A stretch of DNA of 64,000 nt, taken from positions 124,001 to 188,000 of the forward strand of contig JAWKSZ010000001.1 in the NCBI GenBank assembly GCA_041402045.1, written 5' to 3'. Origin of the DNA: JAGQRJ01 sp041402045. GTDB taxonomy: Bacteria > Planctomycetota > J058. Positions 36,631-44,857 of this stretch are shown piece after piece. Position 1 is the stretch's first letter. Every line of letters begins with the position of its first letter. Below the pieces are notes generated by a model. It was not told where the DNA came from, did not search any database, and saw only the letters and a program-made list of their open reading frames with translations. The position numbers and the translations under genes were made by a program.

Positions 36631-36680
36631 GAAGAAGAAGAAGAAGAAGAAGAAGAAGAAGAAGAAGAAGAAGAAGAAGA
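36631..36680 (+). repeat. Uninterrupted (GAA)16 tract
   Basis: Fifty bases of pure GAA repeat in an intergenic region between pckA and the ADP-ribosylglycohydrolase gene. One strand is all purine, the other all pyrimidine. No gene spans it. Such tracts are prone to slippage and triplex formation, and are striking in a genome of this GC content. Confidence 0.95.
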
Positions 36681-36682
36681 GG

Positions 36683-36950
36683 ATTTAACCACCGAGCTCC
36701 TCCCCTTCGCCGACGCGCTCTGGTTCGAGACCAAGAGAACACCGAGCTCCGCTGACCCGCAGCCGGTCTCTTGGTTCGCGAGCAAGGGACACCGAGCTCC
36801 GCCCCTTCGCAGCGCTCTGCCCAATGAACGAGGAAGAAGCGAGCTCTCGCTGCGCCACCACGCTGCCGACCCGCGGAGCTCGGTGTCTTCGGTGTCTCTT
36901 CCTCTCGAACCACCACGCGGCAGGTCCCCGCGGAGCTCGGTGGTTCAAAT
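36683..36950. repeat. Repeat element with GAGCTCGGT cores and ~50-bp units
   Basis: The core ACCGAGCTCC occurs at 36691, 36741 and 36791, exactly 50 bases apart, and as its complement GGAGCTCGGT at 36875 and 36932. The outer ends form an inverted repeat: TTTAACCACCGAGCTCC at the left against GGAGCTCGGTGGTTCAAA at the right. It holds no gene. The same core and the same TTGAACC-like ends occur in the element at 54930-55333. The remaining bases up to 36983 show nothing further. Confidence 0.75.
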
Positions 36951-36983
36951 TACCCAACCGAGCGCGCCCGCGCGCCAGCGGAG

Positions 36984-37904
36984 CTACGCGTCGAGGTCGG
37001 GGAGGGCCTCGCGGGCGAAGCGCCAGGAGGCGGGGATCGCGGCGGGGCCCTGGGCGACGGCCAGCACGCCGCCCACGATCGCGCAGGTGGTGTCGCGGTC
37101 GCCGAGCGCGCTGACGGTGTGCCAGAGCGCGTCCTCCCAGGGGAGGTGCCCCAGGTGCGCGACCACCCACAGGCAGAACGGCACCGTGTCCATGGCGGTG
37201 ACCTCGGCGCCGTTGCCGAGGTAGGCGGCCGCGGACTTCGCCGAGTGGTCGGGGGAGAGGTCGGCGGCGTCGAGGAGCGCGGCCTGAGTCGCACCCTGGG
37301 GCGTCGCCTCGGCGACCTCGCGCAGGAAGCCCTGGGGGTCCTGGGTCCAGCCGTCGCGGTCACGCCAGGCGAAGGCGGCGGCGAGGGCCACCGCCACCGC
37401 GCCGGCCTGCCCGTCGGGGTGGGCGTGGGTGACCTCCGCCGAGCGCGCAGCCTCGACGACCAGGGCTTCCAGGTCGTCCGCGAAGTAGGCGCCCAGGGGC
37501 GCGACCCGCATGGCGCCGCCGTTGCCCAGGGAGCCCTGACCGCGGAACGCGCCGTAGGCAGCCGAGCTCCAGGGCTCGCCGCGCAGGATCTCGCCCAGGA
37601 TCCCGTGGGCGCCGGGCCCGTAGCCCCGGGCCGGGTCCTCCTCGTAGCGCGCGGCGAAGGCGTCGGCGAGCGCCTCCTGGTCGACGCGACCGTGGCGGGC
37701 GAGGACCTCGACCAGCGAGAGCGCCATGATCGTGTCGTCGGTGTAGGGCCAGGGCGCGGCGGGCACGGCCCGCGCAGCGATCAAGCCCTCGACCTGGGCG
37801 GGGTTCACGAAGAAGCGCTCGCCGAAGGCGTCTCCCGTGGCGAGCCCGTCCAGCGCGGTCAGCGCGCGCTCGAGGCGCGCGGCGTGGTCAGGAGGCAGGG
37901 CCAC
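36984..37904 (-). CDS. ADP-ribosylglycohydrolase family protein
   Basis: A 306-residue all-helical enzyme. YTDDTIMALSL near residue 55 and DRDTTCAIVGG near residue 270 hold the Asp/Thr ligands of the two Mg ions of the DraG/ARH family, and GNGGAMRVAPLG is the central glycine-rich loop. These enzymes remove ADP-ribose from proteins or small molecules. Two NAD-using sirtuins also occur in this window, but not in the same operon. The GTG start follows the stop of the NAT gene by one base, so it is the last gene of a three- to five-gene minus-strand unit. Confidence 0.87.
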   Translation of the reverse strand: MALPPDHAARLERALTALDGLATGDAFGERFFVNPAQVEGLIAARAVPAAPWPYTDDTIMALSLVEVLARHGRVDQEALADAFAARYEEDPARGYGPGAHGILGEILRGEPWSSAAYGAFRGQGSLGNGGAMRVAPLGAYFADDLEALVVEAARSAEVTHAHPDGQAGAVAVALAAAFAWRDRDGWTQDPQGFLREVAEATPQGATQAALLDAADLSPDHSAKSAAAYLGNGAEVTAMDTVPFCLWVVAHLGHLPWEDALWHTVSALGDRDTTCAIVGGVLAVAQGPAAIPASWRFAREALPDLDA

Positions 37905-37905
37905 G

Positions 37906-38760
37906 CTAACGCTCGCTCGGGGGCCGCTCCGGGAACTCGCGCAGCGGCTGCGGCTCGGCGGCGAGGGTCGCGGCCAGCGCCCCCGAGGCGACGAAGGCTT
38001 CGAGCAGCTCCTGGGACACGCCGAAGCGGCCCAGGGTCTTCCTCAGCTCGGCCTCGTCGAGCTCCCAGGCGCTGACCCCCCGGTCGTCGAGGATCGTCTT
38101 CACCCGGCCGCGGAGCACCACCACCCGATCCGGAAGGTTGCGGCGGAAGTAGAGGCGGTCGTTGAACGGGCCCGAGCTGCGCGAGGCCTCGTAGCCCTGG
38201 GCGTACGCGGCGAACCCCGCGGCGCGCTCGAGCAGACGGCAGGGAAAGAGCTCGGCGCGCACGCCGGGGACGAACCACAGCCGCACCCCGCGCGCGTCCT
38301 CCTCGACCTCGAACGGCAGCGCGTCGCCGTAGCGCCCGGGGACGAGGGGCACCGGGCGCTCCGAGAGCACCGCGGGGTCGACCCACAGGGTCTGGCCCTC
38401 GACCGTCACCAGCGGCGCGCCGTGGTTCGGCGCGCCCTGGTCGAGCATGGAGGCCGTGCCGCGCGAGACCTGGAACCCCAGGTCCTCGAGCAAGGTCGCC
38501 AGGGCGTGGCTCGCCGGCCAGCAGGTGGCCCCCACCCCGTGGTCGAGCCAGGCGCGGAAGAAGTCGCTCGGGTCCATGCCCGGGAGCTCGCCCTCCGCCC
38601 TCGAGAACAGCGCGGTCAGCTTGCGCACGTTGTCGAAGGGCACCCCGCGGCACCACTCCAGGTAGAGCCGGGAGAGGCCGTCGAGGGTCGCCGGCGGCGG
38701 CTCCCAGAAGCCCAGCCGCCGCAGCACGGCTTCACGCAACCCAGGGTCGAGGGCGCTCAT
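37906..38760 (-). CDS. Arylamine N-acetyltransferase-like protein
   Basis: A 284-residue protein of the NAT family. The catalytic triad can be read as Cys80 (GATCWPASHALATLL), His113 (APNHGAPLV) and Asp128 (TLWVDPA). NATs transfer acetyl from acetyl-CoA to arylamines and hydrazines; the surrounding residues (Trp-Pro after Cys instead of the usual Phe/Tyr) differ from the best-known members, so the acceptor may be unlike classic arylamines. ATG overlaps the stop of the upstream lipoprotein gene. Confidence 0.78.
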   Translation of the reverse strand: MSALDPGLREAVLRRLGFWEPPPATLDGLSRLYLEWCRGVPFDNVRKLTALFSRAEGELPGMDPSDFFRAWLDHGVGATCWPASHALATLLEDLGFQVSRGTASMLDQGAPNHGAPLVTVEGQTLWVDPAVLSERPVPLVPGRYGDALPFEVEEDARGVRLWFVPGVRAELFPCRLLERAAGFAAYAQGYEASRSSGPFNDRLYFRRNLPDRVVVLRGRVKTILDDRGVSAWELDEAELRKTLGRFGVSQELLEAFVASGALAATLAAEPQPLREFPERPPSER

Positions 38761-39692
38761 TGCTTCGACATGGTGATCCGGATCAAGCGGCGCTCGATCG
38801 CGCTGAAGGCCTTGAGCGCGCCGTCGCTCGCGATCGCGTCCTTGACCACCCGCCGAGTGCGCTCGCCCTCGAACAGATACAGCGCGCGCTCGGGGCCGAT
38901 CTGGGCGGCGTGGTCGAACTCCTTCCAGGGCAGCGAGGTCAGCCCCTCGCCCTCCAGCTCCTCCAGGAGCCCGCTGAACTCGTCCTTCTGCAGGCGCTTG
39001 ACCGTGATCTGCTCGGTGGAGGGGCGCTGGAAGTAGGGGTCCTCGGGGTCGCTCGAGAACACGAGGGCCGCCGGGCGCGCGTCCTCCCGGGTCCCGATCC
39101 GGGTCACGTAGATCAGCGTGCCTTGGCGCCCGTCGCTGGGGTCGGACCAGCCCTGGTGCCCGCTCAGCCCGCGCAGCTCGAGCTCGCAGGCGTAGAGCGT
39201 GGCCCGGGCGGTGTCGTCGAGCTCCTCGCGCAGGACCTGCAGCCGCTCGGGCCCGTCCCACACGTAGAGCCCGGCCTCGAGGGTCGGGGTCGCCGCCCCC
39301 GGGGTCTGGTCGGTCCAGGGCAGGCCGAACAGCCCGCGCTCCTCCAGCCGGCTGAACAGCCCCTTCATGTCTGCCCGGGTCAGGCGCTGCCCGCGCCCGC
39401 GCGCCAGGGGGGCCTCGCCGAACCAGGGGTGGTCGGGGTCGCTGGAGAAGGCGTAGGCGGCGAGCACGGGCTGGCCCTGGGACACCTCGTTCGCCACGAG
39501 CACGACCGTGGCGGTCATGCCCTCGGTGTCGTCGGACCAGGGCGCCTCGGGGTCCGCCGGCGCCTCGGCCACGGGCGCCGGGGTCGCGCGCTCGACGGGG
39601 TCGGGCCGGGCGTCGACGGGCTCCACGGGCTCCGGGGAGGTGCACCCCGCGCAGAGCGCGAGGGCGAGGGGGATCAAGACGCGGGCCCGCAC
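38757..39692 (-). CDS. Lipoprotein of unknown function
   Basis: A 311-residue exported protein. The GTG start has AGGAGGG upstream. The signal peptide ends ALCAGC, so it is a lipoprotein, and a Pro/Ala/Glu-rich linker of about 35 residues follows. The body seems to contain two copies of one module: AAYAFSSDPDHPWFGEAPLARG...LEERGLFGLPW (the first part) and ALVFSSDPEDPYFQRPS...LEGEGLTSLPW. The internal duplication suggests a two-lobed soluble domain. No family recognised. It is co-transcribed with NAT and the ADP-ribosylglycohydrolase. Confidence 0.7.
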   Translation of the reverse strand: MRARVLIPLALALCAGCTSPEPVEPVDARPDPVERATPAPVAEAPADPEAPWSDDTEGMTATVVLVANEVSQGQPVLAAYAFSSDPDHPWFGEAPLARGRGQRLTRADMKGLFSRLEERGLFGLPWTDQTPGAATPTLEAGLYVWDGPERLQVLREELDDTARATLYACELELRGLSGHQGWSDPSDGRQGTLIYVTRIGTREDARPAALVFSSDPEDPYFQRPSTEQITVKRLQKDEFSGLLEELEGEGLTSLPWKEFDHAAQIGPERALYLFEGERTRRVVKDAIASDGALKAFSAIERRLIRITMSKQ

Positions 39693-39711
39693 GGCACCCT
39701 CCTGAACGGTC

Positions 39712-40668
39712 TCAGCGCGCACGGACGAGAGTATCCCAGCCGACGCCCCAGGCGTCGAGGTTGGCGCGCACGTCGCTCAGGAAGCGGTTCGCGTCCTGTC
39801 CGTAGCCGGCGGTGGGCTTGAGCCCAGCCTGACGCTCGGCGAACCAGCCGTTGAAGGCGAGCATGCCGCGCTCGCGGAGGTACTTGCAGAGCATGGAGGC
39901 CAACGCCGTCGCCAGCGAGAAGTCCTCGGCCTCCTGGCGGAAGCTGACCCACAGGGGGCCCTGGGGCGTGGCCACGCGGTAGGCGCTGCGGGCCTGGCCC
40001 TCGGCGTCGATCTCGATCGGGCAGTGGGGGAACGCCGTGCCCAACAGCCGCGCGTAGGCCGAGCGCCCGCCGTGCTTGTCGGCGACGACGACCAGCCGCC
40101 CGGGGTGCGCCGCGCGCAGCTGGCGCAGGAGCCCCACGAACTGCTCGGAGAGCACCTCGCCCTTGTTCGGCAAGCGGCGGTAGAGCTGGTTGAGCTGCGC
40201 CGCCGAGAGTACGCGCGCCCCGAAGCCGAGGAACTCGACCCCCTGCGCGCCGCCGACCTCGCGGATCTTGGCCGCGCGCTGCTCGATCTCGCCGCCCCAG
40301 GCCAGCCCCGGGAGCGCGCCCGCACCCAGCGCCGAGAGCCAGGGGGTGGGGTAGGCCGGGTCCTGGCCCAGGAGCTGCAGGAACTCGCCCAGGGTCGCGG
40401 GCAGCGCGGTCCGGCTGGCCCAGAACCCGAGCACGGCATACTCCAGCAGCTTGACCCCGTCCTTGCGCGGCTTGACCTTCTTCGAGTCCGCGACCCACAC
40501 CCCGTGGGGGTCGCCCTTGGGCTCGCGCCGCGCGGCCGGGAACAGCCGGGTGTAGAGGTCGCCCTCGCCGTCGACGACGCGGAAGGCGGAGTAGCCCACG
40601 GTCAGCGGGCCGAGCTTGGGCCCGTAGCCCGCCTCGTCGAAGCCGGCGACCACCCACTCCCCGCTCAC
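39712..40668 (-). CDS. Divergent RNase HII-like protein
   Basis: A 318-residue protein, about 100 longer than RNase HII. GFDEAGYGPKLGPLTVG reproduces the DEAGRGP motif with Tyr for Arg, DSKKVK the DSK motif, VVADKHGGR gives the third acidic residue, and EAEDFSLATALASM-CKYLRE mirrors the D..AAASI-AKv.RD end of RNase HII. So the four-acid catalytic set of RNA/DNA hybrid cleavage is present. The extra central segment (about residues 75-165) is unknown. Similar proteins appear in Planctomycetota. GTG overlaps the ceramidase-like gene's stop. Confidence 0.72.
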   Translation of the reverse strand: MSGEWVVAGFDEAGYGPKLGPLTVGYSAFRVVDGEGDLYTRLFPAARREPKGDPHGVWVADSKKVKPRKDGVKLLEYAVLGFWASRTALPATLGEFLQLLGQDPAYPTPWLSALGAGALPGLAWGGEIEQRAAKIREVGGAQGVEFLGFGARVLSAAQLNQLYRRLPNKGEVLSEQFVGLLRQLRAAHPGRLVVVADKHGGRSAYARLLGTAFPHCPIEIDAEGQARSAYRVATPQGPLWVSFRQEAEDFSLATALASMLCKYLRERGMLAFNGWFAERQAGLKPTAGYGQDANRFLSDVRANLDAWGVGWDTLVRAR

Positions 40669-42281
40669 GGGGCCTCGTCGTAGAGCGCGTCGAGCACGGC
40701 CTGGCTGCCCTCGAGCAGGAGCGGCCCGGTGTCCTCGCCGAACAGCGTGCTCCAGGCCTCGTAGCCCCCGCGACGGTACTCCTCGGGGCTCGCTATGTAG
40801 CCCACGTGGTCCAGGGTCAGCCCGCCGACCAGGGTCCGCTTGGCGCCCTTGGCCTCCGCCAGGCGGCGCAGCTCGAGGCCGAGGTCGTGGGTGGGCTCCC
40901 CCGGGAGGGTCAGCAGGCACACGTCCTCGTCGCCGGCCAGCAGGCGCAGGCCGCCGAAGCGGGTCTCGTTGCGGTCGAGGAGCCCGTCGAGCTCGACCAC
41001 GATCCCGAACCCCAGGTTCCAGGTCAGCTCGACGTGCAGGTTGGTGAAGCCCACCGTCCACAGCACCAGGTTCAGCGGGAGGGTCAGCGGGGTGAACACC
41101 CAGGCCTGGGGCCCGCGGTTGCCGGAGACGAAGCGCTCGCGCCCGAGCGCGATCAGGGTGTGCGCGCGCCCCAGGATCCGCCGCCCCTGCACCGCGCGCA
41201 GCGCGAGCTCGGAGTGCACCGGGGCCGTCTCGAGGGCCGGCAGCGCCAGGTCGCAGAAGGCCTCCCCCAGCTCGCGGCAGCGGCGCAGCCCGCCCTGGGT
41301 CTGGAGCCGACGCGGGGAGACGTCCCCTTCGGCGCCGTTCAGGAACAGCGCGGGCGCGCCCAGCCGCTGCTCCAGCGCGTCCTCGATCCCTCCGGCGAGG
41401 TCGGCGGAGAAGTAGAGGTTGTCGCTGCCGAGGACCGTGGGGTGCACCGCGAAGTTGGCGAGGAGCGCGAGGGGCGCGCCGCCGTCGGCGTCCACGAACT
41501 GCACCAGCTCGATCCGGTCGTCCACCGCGTCGTAGGCGATCTCGCCGGGGAAGCGCCGCGCGCGCCGGTTCTGGGCGAGCACGTTGTGCCCCTCGGCGTC
41601 CCGGTCGCGGCTGGTGGCGAAGCGCACCCGGGCCGGCCGCGCCGCGGCGTGGGCCGCGGCGATCGCGTCGGCGCAGGCGGCGACGATCTTCTCCTCGACC
41701 TCGGGCCGGAAGTTGTCCATGGCGACCAGCGCCGCGAAGGGCGCGCGCATGAACGCGCCGCAGCCGGCGTGGGTGTGGGTCGCGGAGACGAAGACCCCGC
41801 TCGGGGGGTAGCCCAGCGCCGCCACGCGGTCCGCGACCGCGTCCTGGATCTCGGCGGTGACGCCGATCGCGTCGATCCGCACCCAGGCCACCGGCTGCCC
41901 CTCGGCGGGGCGGATCACCAACGCCTTGGCGGTGAGCCCGTCGTGGGTGCCCTCGGCCGGGGTGAGCATGTCGCTCAGGGTGTCGTCGCCCTCCTCGTGC
42001 CAGGCCTGGTGCGCGGCCAGGGCCAGGCGCCCGGGCCAGCCCTGGCCTACGTAAAAGGGGAACTCCGCGCGCCGCGCGCCGCCGCCGTAGCCGCCCAGGG
42101 GGTAGCCCTTGCCCGGGGTGAACTCGACCTCGCCCGCGCCCACGCGAAACACGCCCCGCTCGGTGCGCAGCGGAGGACCGAGGAACACCGGCCCCGGGCT
42201 GGCGCAGCCGGCGGTGGTCAGGAGCGCGGCGGCGCACAGCGCGAGCAGGGCACGACCGGGGTGGACGGCGGGGCTGTGCAT
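40665..42281 (-). CDS. Neutral/alkaline ceramidase-like lipoprotein
   Basis: A 538-residue exported protein, signal peptide ending TTAGC (lipobox). GAGEVEFTPGKGYPLGGYG at the start and SATHTHAGCG (zinc-binding His pair) match the neutral/non-lysosomal ceramidase family, and NGAEGDVSPR is a second family motif. Ceramidases cleave the amide of sphingolipids; many bacterial members act on other amides. A hydrophobic stretch near residue 400 (LTLPLNLVLWTVGFTNLHV) is extra and may be a membrane helix. ATG start. It diverges from the antiporter gene with 94 bp between. Confidence 0.75.
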   Translation of the reverse strand: MHSPAVHPGRALLALCAAALLTTAGCASPGPVFLGPPLRTERGVFRVGAGEVEFTPGKGYPLGGYGGGARRAEFPFYVGQGWPGRLALAAHQAWHEEGDDTLSDMLTPAEGTHDGLTAKALVIRPAEGQPVAWVRIDAIGVTAEIQDAVADRVAALGYPPSGVFVSATHTHAGCGAFMRAPFAALVAMDNFRPEVEEKIVAACADAIAAAHAAARPARVRFATSRDRDAEGHNVLAQNRRARRFPGEIAYDAVDDRIELVQFVDADGGAPLALLANFAVHPTVLGSDNLYFSADLAGGIEDALEQRLGAPALFLNGAEGDVSPRRLQTQGGLRRCRELGEAFCDLALPALETAPVHSELALRAVQGRRILGRAHTLIALGRERFVSGNRGPQAWVFTPLTLPLNLVLWTVGFTNLHVELTWNLGFGIVVELDGLLDRNETRFGGLRLLAGDEDVCLLTLPGEPTHDLGLELRRLAEAKGAKRTLVGGLTLDHVGYIASPEEYRRGGYEAWSTLFGEDTGPLLLEGSQAVLDALYDEAP

Positions 42282-42375
42282 GGCGCCACTGTATCCGGGA
42301 ACTCCCGAGAACGCGCCGCGCAGCGGGCGCCACGAGCGGGCGCGGGGTAGACTGCTGCGTCCGTTGGAGCTCCTG

Positions 42376-44335
42376 GTGAACCCCGAGTTCGTGCTCGTCC
42401 ACATGGCCGTGATCCTGGTGCTGGGCATTGGTGCCCAGTGGGTGGCCTGGCGTACGCGCATTCCGGGGATCTTGCTCCTGCTCCTGGCCGGCTTCCTCGC
42501 GGGTCCCGTGGCGCAGCAGCTCGCGACCCACGGCTGGCTCCCGGGCGGCATGTTCCTCGACCCCGACACCCTCTTCGGCCGCAAGCTGATCGGCCCCATG
42601 GTCTCGCTCGCCGTCGGTGTGATCCTCTACGAGGGCGGGCTGACCCTCCAGCTCCGCGAGATCCGCGAAGTCGGCCCGGTGATCCGCAACCTGGTGAGCA
42701 TTGGCGCGGTGGTCACCTGGCTCCTCGCCGCCGCCGCCGCGCGCTGGATCCTGGGCATGACCGGCGGGCTGGCCCTGCTCCTGGGCGCGATCCTCGTGGT
42801 CACCGGCCCCACGGTGATCGGACCCTTGCTGCGCCAGGTGCGCCCTCAGGGCCCGGTGGGCTCGGCGCTCAAGTGGGAAGGGATCGTGATCGACCCGATC
42901 GGCGCGACCCTCGCGGTGCTCGTGTTCGAGGTCGTGCGCGGCTCGAACACCCCCTGGGGCACCGTGTTCGGCTTCGCCGAGACCGCGGTCTACGGCGGCG
43001 GGCTGGGGCTCCTGGGCGCCGGGATCCTGATCTTCGCGCTCAAGCGACACCTGATCCCGGACATGCTGGAGAACGCGTTCTCCCTGGCGCTCGTGTTCGC
43101 GATCTTCGCGGGCGCCAACGTGCTGCACCACGAGGCCGGGCTGCTCGCGACCACCGTCATGGGCATCGTGCTCGCCAACCAGAAGTCGGTGACCGTCCAC
43201 CACATCATTCACTTCAAGGAGAACCTCCGCGTGCTCCTGCTCGCGGTGCTGTTCGTCGTCCTCTCGGCGCGGGTCGACCTGGACGTCCTGCTCCAGGCGC
43301 TGAACTGGCGCGTGGCCGGCTTCGTGGCGGCGCTGATCCTCGTCGTGCGCCCGGCTACGGTCGCGGTCTCGACCGCCGGCCCGAGCCTGGAACCTCAAGG
43401 AGAAGATCTTCCTCTCCTGGATGGCCCCCGCGGGATCGGCCGCCGTCGCGTCCGGAGTTCGCTGCGCCTGGTGGAGGCCGACATTCCCGAGGCCGCCAGC
43501 TCGGCGCGGTGACCTTCGTCGTGATCATCGCGTCGGTGGCCCTCACGGTCACCGCCGGCCCCTGGCTTCCACGCCCGGGCCTGGTCAAGCCCACGCCCCA
43601 GGGCGTGCTGCTCCTCGGCGCCCACGAGTGGGCTCGCGAGGATCGCCCTCGCGCTCCAGCGCCCGAACATTCCCGTGCTGCTGGTGGACGCCAACCGCGG
43701 GCACGTGAGCGAGGCGCGACTGGCGGGGATCCCTCGCCGAGCATCGCCACCGTGCCTGGCGACTACGTCGACAACGAGCCTGACCTGGGCGGATCGGCCG
43801 ACTGCTGGCCCTGACCCCCAACGCCGAGGTCAACATGCTGGCTCCCAGCGCTTCAGCGAGGAGTTCGGCAAGCGCGAGGTCTACAGCCTGCAGTACCCCA
43901 AGCAGGGCACGAGCGAGCGCCACGAGGTCGTGCACTCGGGCGCCCGCGTGCTGTTCGCCGAGAACGCGACCTTCACGAACCTCTCCGAGCGCTTCGCCAA
44001 GGGCGACGTGATCAAGCGCAGCCGACTGACCTCCGAGTTCACCTACAAGGACTTCCAGCGCTACTACGGCGACGACGCGCTGCCCCTGTTCCTGGTGGAC
44101 AGCGAAGGTCGGCTCTCGATCTTCGCCACCGACAACCGGCCGACCCCCGAGCCCGGGAGCACCCTCCTGAGCCTCGTGACCCCCGGAGCTGCCGACACCT
44201 CGGCCCGGGTCTCGACGACCCAGATCCGGTCAGTGCCTCACCCCGTCGACTCGCTCGCCGGTCGGCGCCGGGACGCCCCTGGCCGAGGCCGCCGCCAAGG
44301 AGCAGGCCGAGGCCACGGACGCCGCCGCGGAGTAG
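42376..44335 (+). pseudogene. CPA-type cation:proton antiporter with TrkA-N domain, frameshifted
   Basis: The first 330 residues form a clean antiporter core with about 12 helices (ILVLGIGAQWVAWRTRIPGILLL..., ILYEGGLTL, ILVVTGPTVIGPLL). After base 43370 the frame breaks repeatedly: KEKIFLSWMAPRGI-like, RLVEADIPEA, VTFVVIIASVALTVTAGPWLP, GVLLLGAHEWAREIALAL-like and NIPVLLVDANRGHV fragments lie in three frames up to 43860. Then a clean cytosolic domain (EFGKREVYSLQYP to SLVTPG) is followed by another shift near 44240 and an end at TAG 44335. Joined, it is about 650 residues: exchanger plus nucleotide-binding domain. GTG start with GGAG upstream. Confidence 0.75.
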
Positions 44336-44342
44336 CGCGGCG

Positions 44343-44630
44343 CTACTCGCGCACCACGACGCGCCGGCGAGTGAACAGCGAGAGCACGCCCACGAACAGG
44401 GCCGAGCCCACGATCGCCCACACCACGGGGAAGTGGGTGTCGCCGAACTCGAGCATGAGCAGCTCGGGCAGCTTCAGCACCCGGCTCAGCCACGAGCCGA
44501 GGAGCGCGCCCACGAAGCCCAGCACGACCGAGAGGCAGCACCCGCCGCGGCTCACGCCCGTCAGGGCCTGGCCGAGGGCACCGCACACGCCGGCGACGCA
44601 CAGCAGGATCAGCAGCTCGATCAGGGTCAC
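44343..44630 (-). CDS. GlsB/YeaQ/YmgE-type small membrane protein
   Basis: A 95-residue protein with three hydrophobic helices and a Gly-rich first half (LCVAGVCGALGQALTG, CLSVVLGFVGALLGSWL, HFPVVWAIVGSALFVGVL). The layout fits the transglycosylase-associated/GlsB family of stress-linked inner-membrane proteins, whose function is poorly known. The GTG start follows AAAGGTGG. It is convergent with the antiporter gene, only 7 bp apart. Confidence 0.75.
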   Translation of the reverse strand: MTLIELLILLCVAGVCGALGQALTGVSRGGCCLSVVLGFVGALLGSWLSRVLKLPELLMLEFGDTHFPVVWAIVGSALFVGVLSLFTRRRVVVRE

Positions 44631-44857
44631 GGGGGGTCCACCTTTCGTTCCTCTGGCGCCGACCCGACCCACCCGAGCGGGTGGGCCGGGCAGCGCCGCA
44701 GAGCCCTTCATCAACTCCTGTGCCGGACGAAAGTCCCGCGCGCTCGGTGAACCGGCGGACAGCGCTGTCCCGCGCGGGCGGGCGTGTCGGACCAAACGGG
44801 CGCGTGGGCGCCCGAACCCTGTGGCATGGCAGGGGTTCTGTCAGTAGGCTGCCTTTC

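Noticed and set aside
36691..36840. CRISPR-like spacing of three ACCGAGCTCC copies exactly 50 bp apart
   Set aside because: Only 10 bases are conserved, the remaining 40 are partly similar rather than unique, inverse copies follow, and no cas gene is present.
44640..44857. Possible tRNA or small RNA in the gap before the histidine kinase gene
   Set aside because: No T-loop GGTTCGA-type motif or cloverleaf pairing could be found; it looks like an ordinary promoter and leader region.
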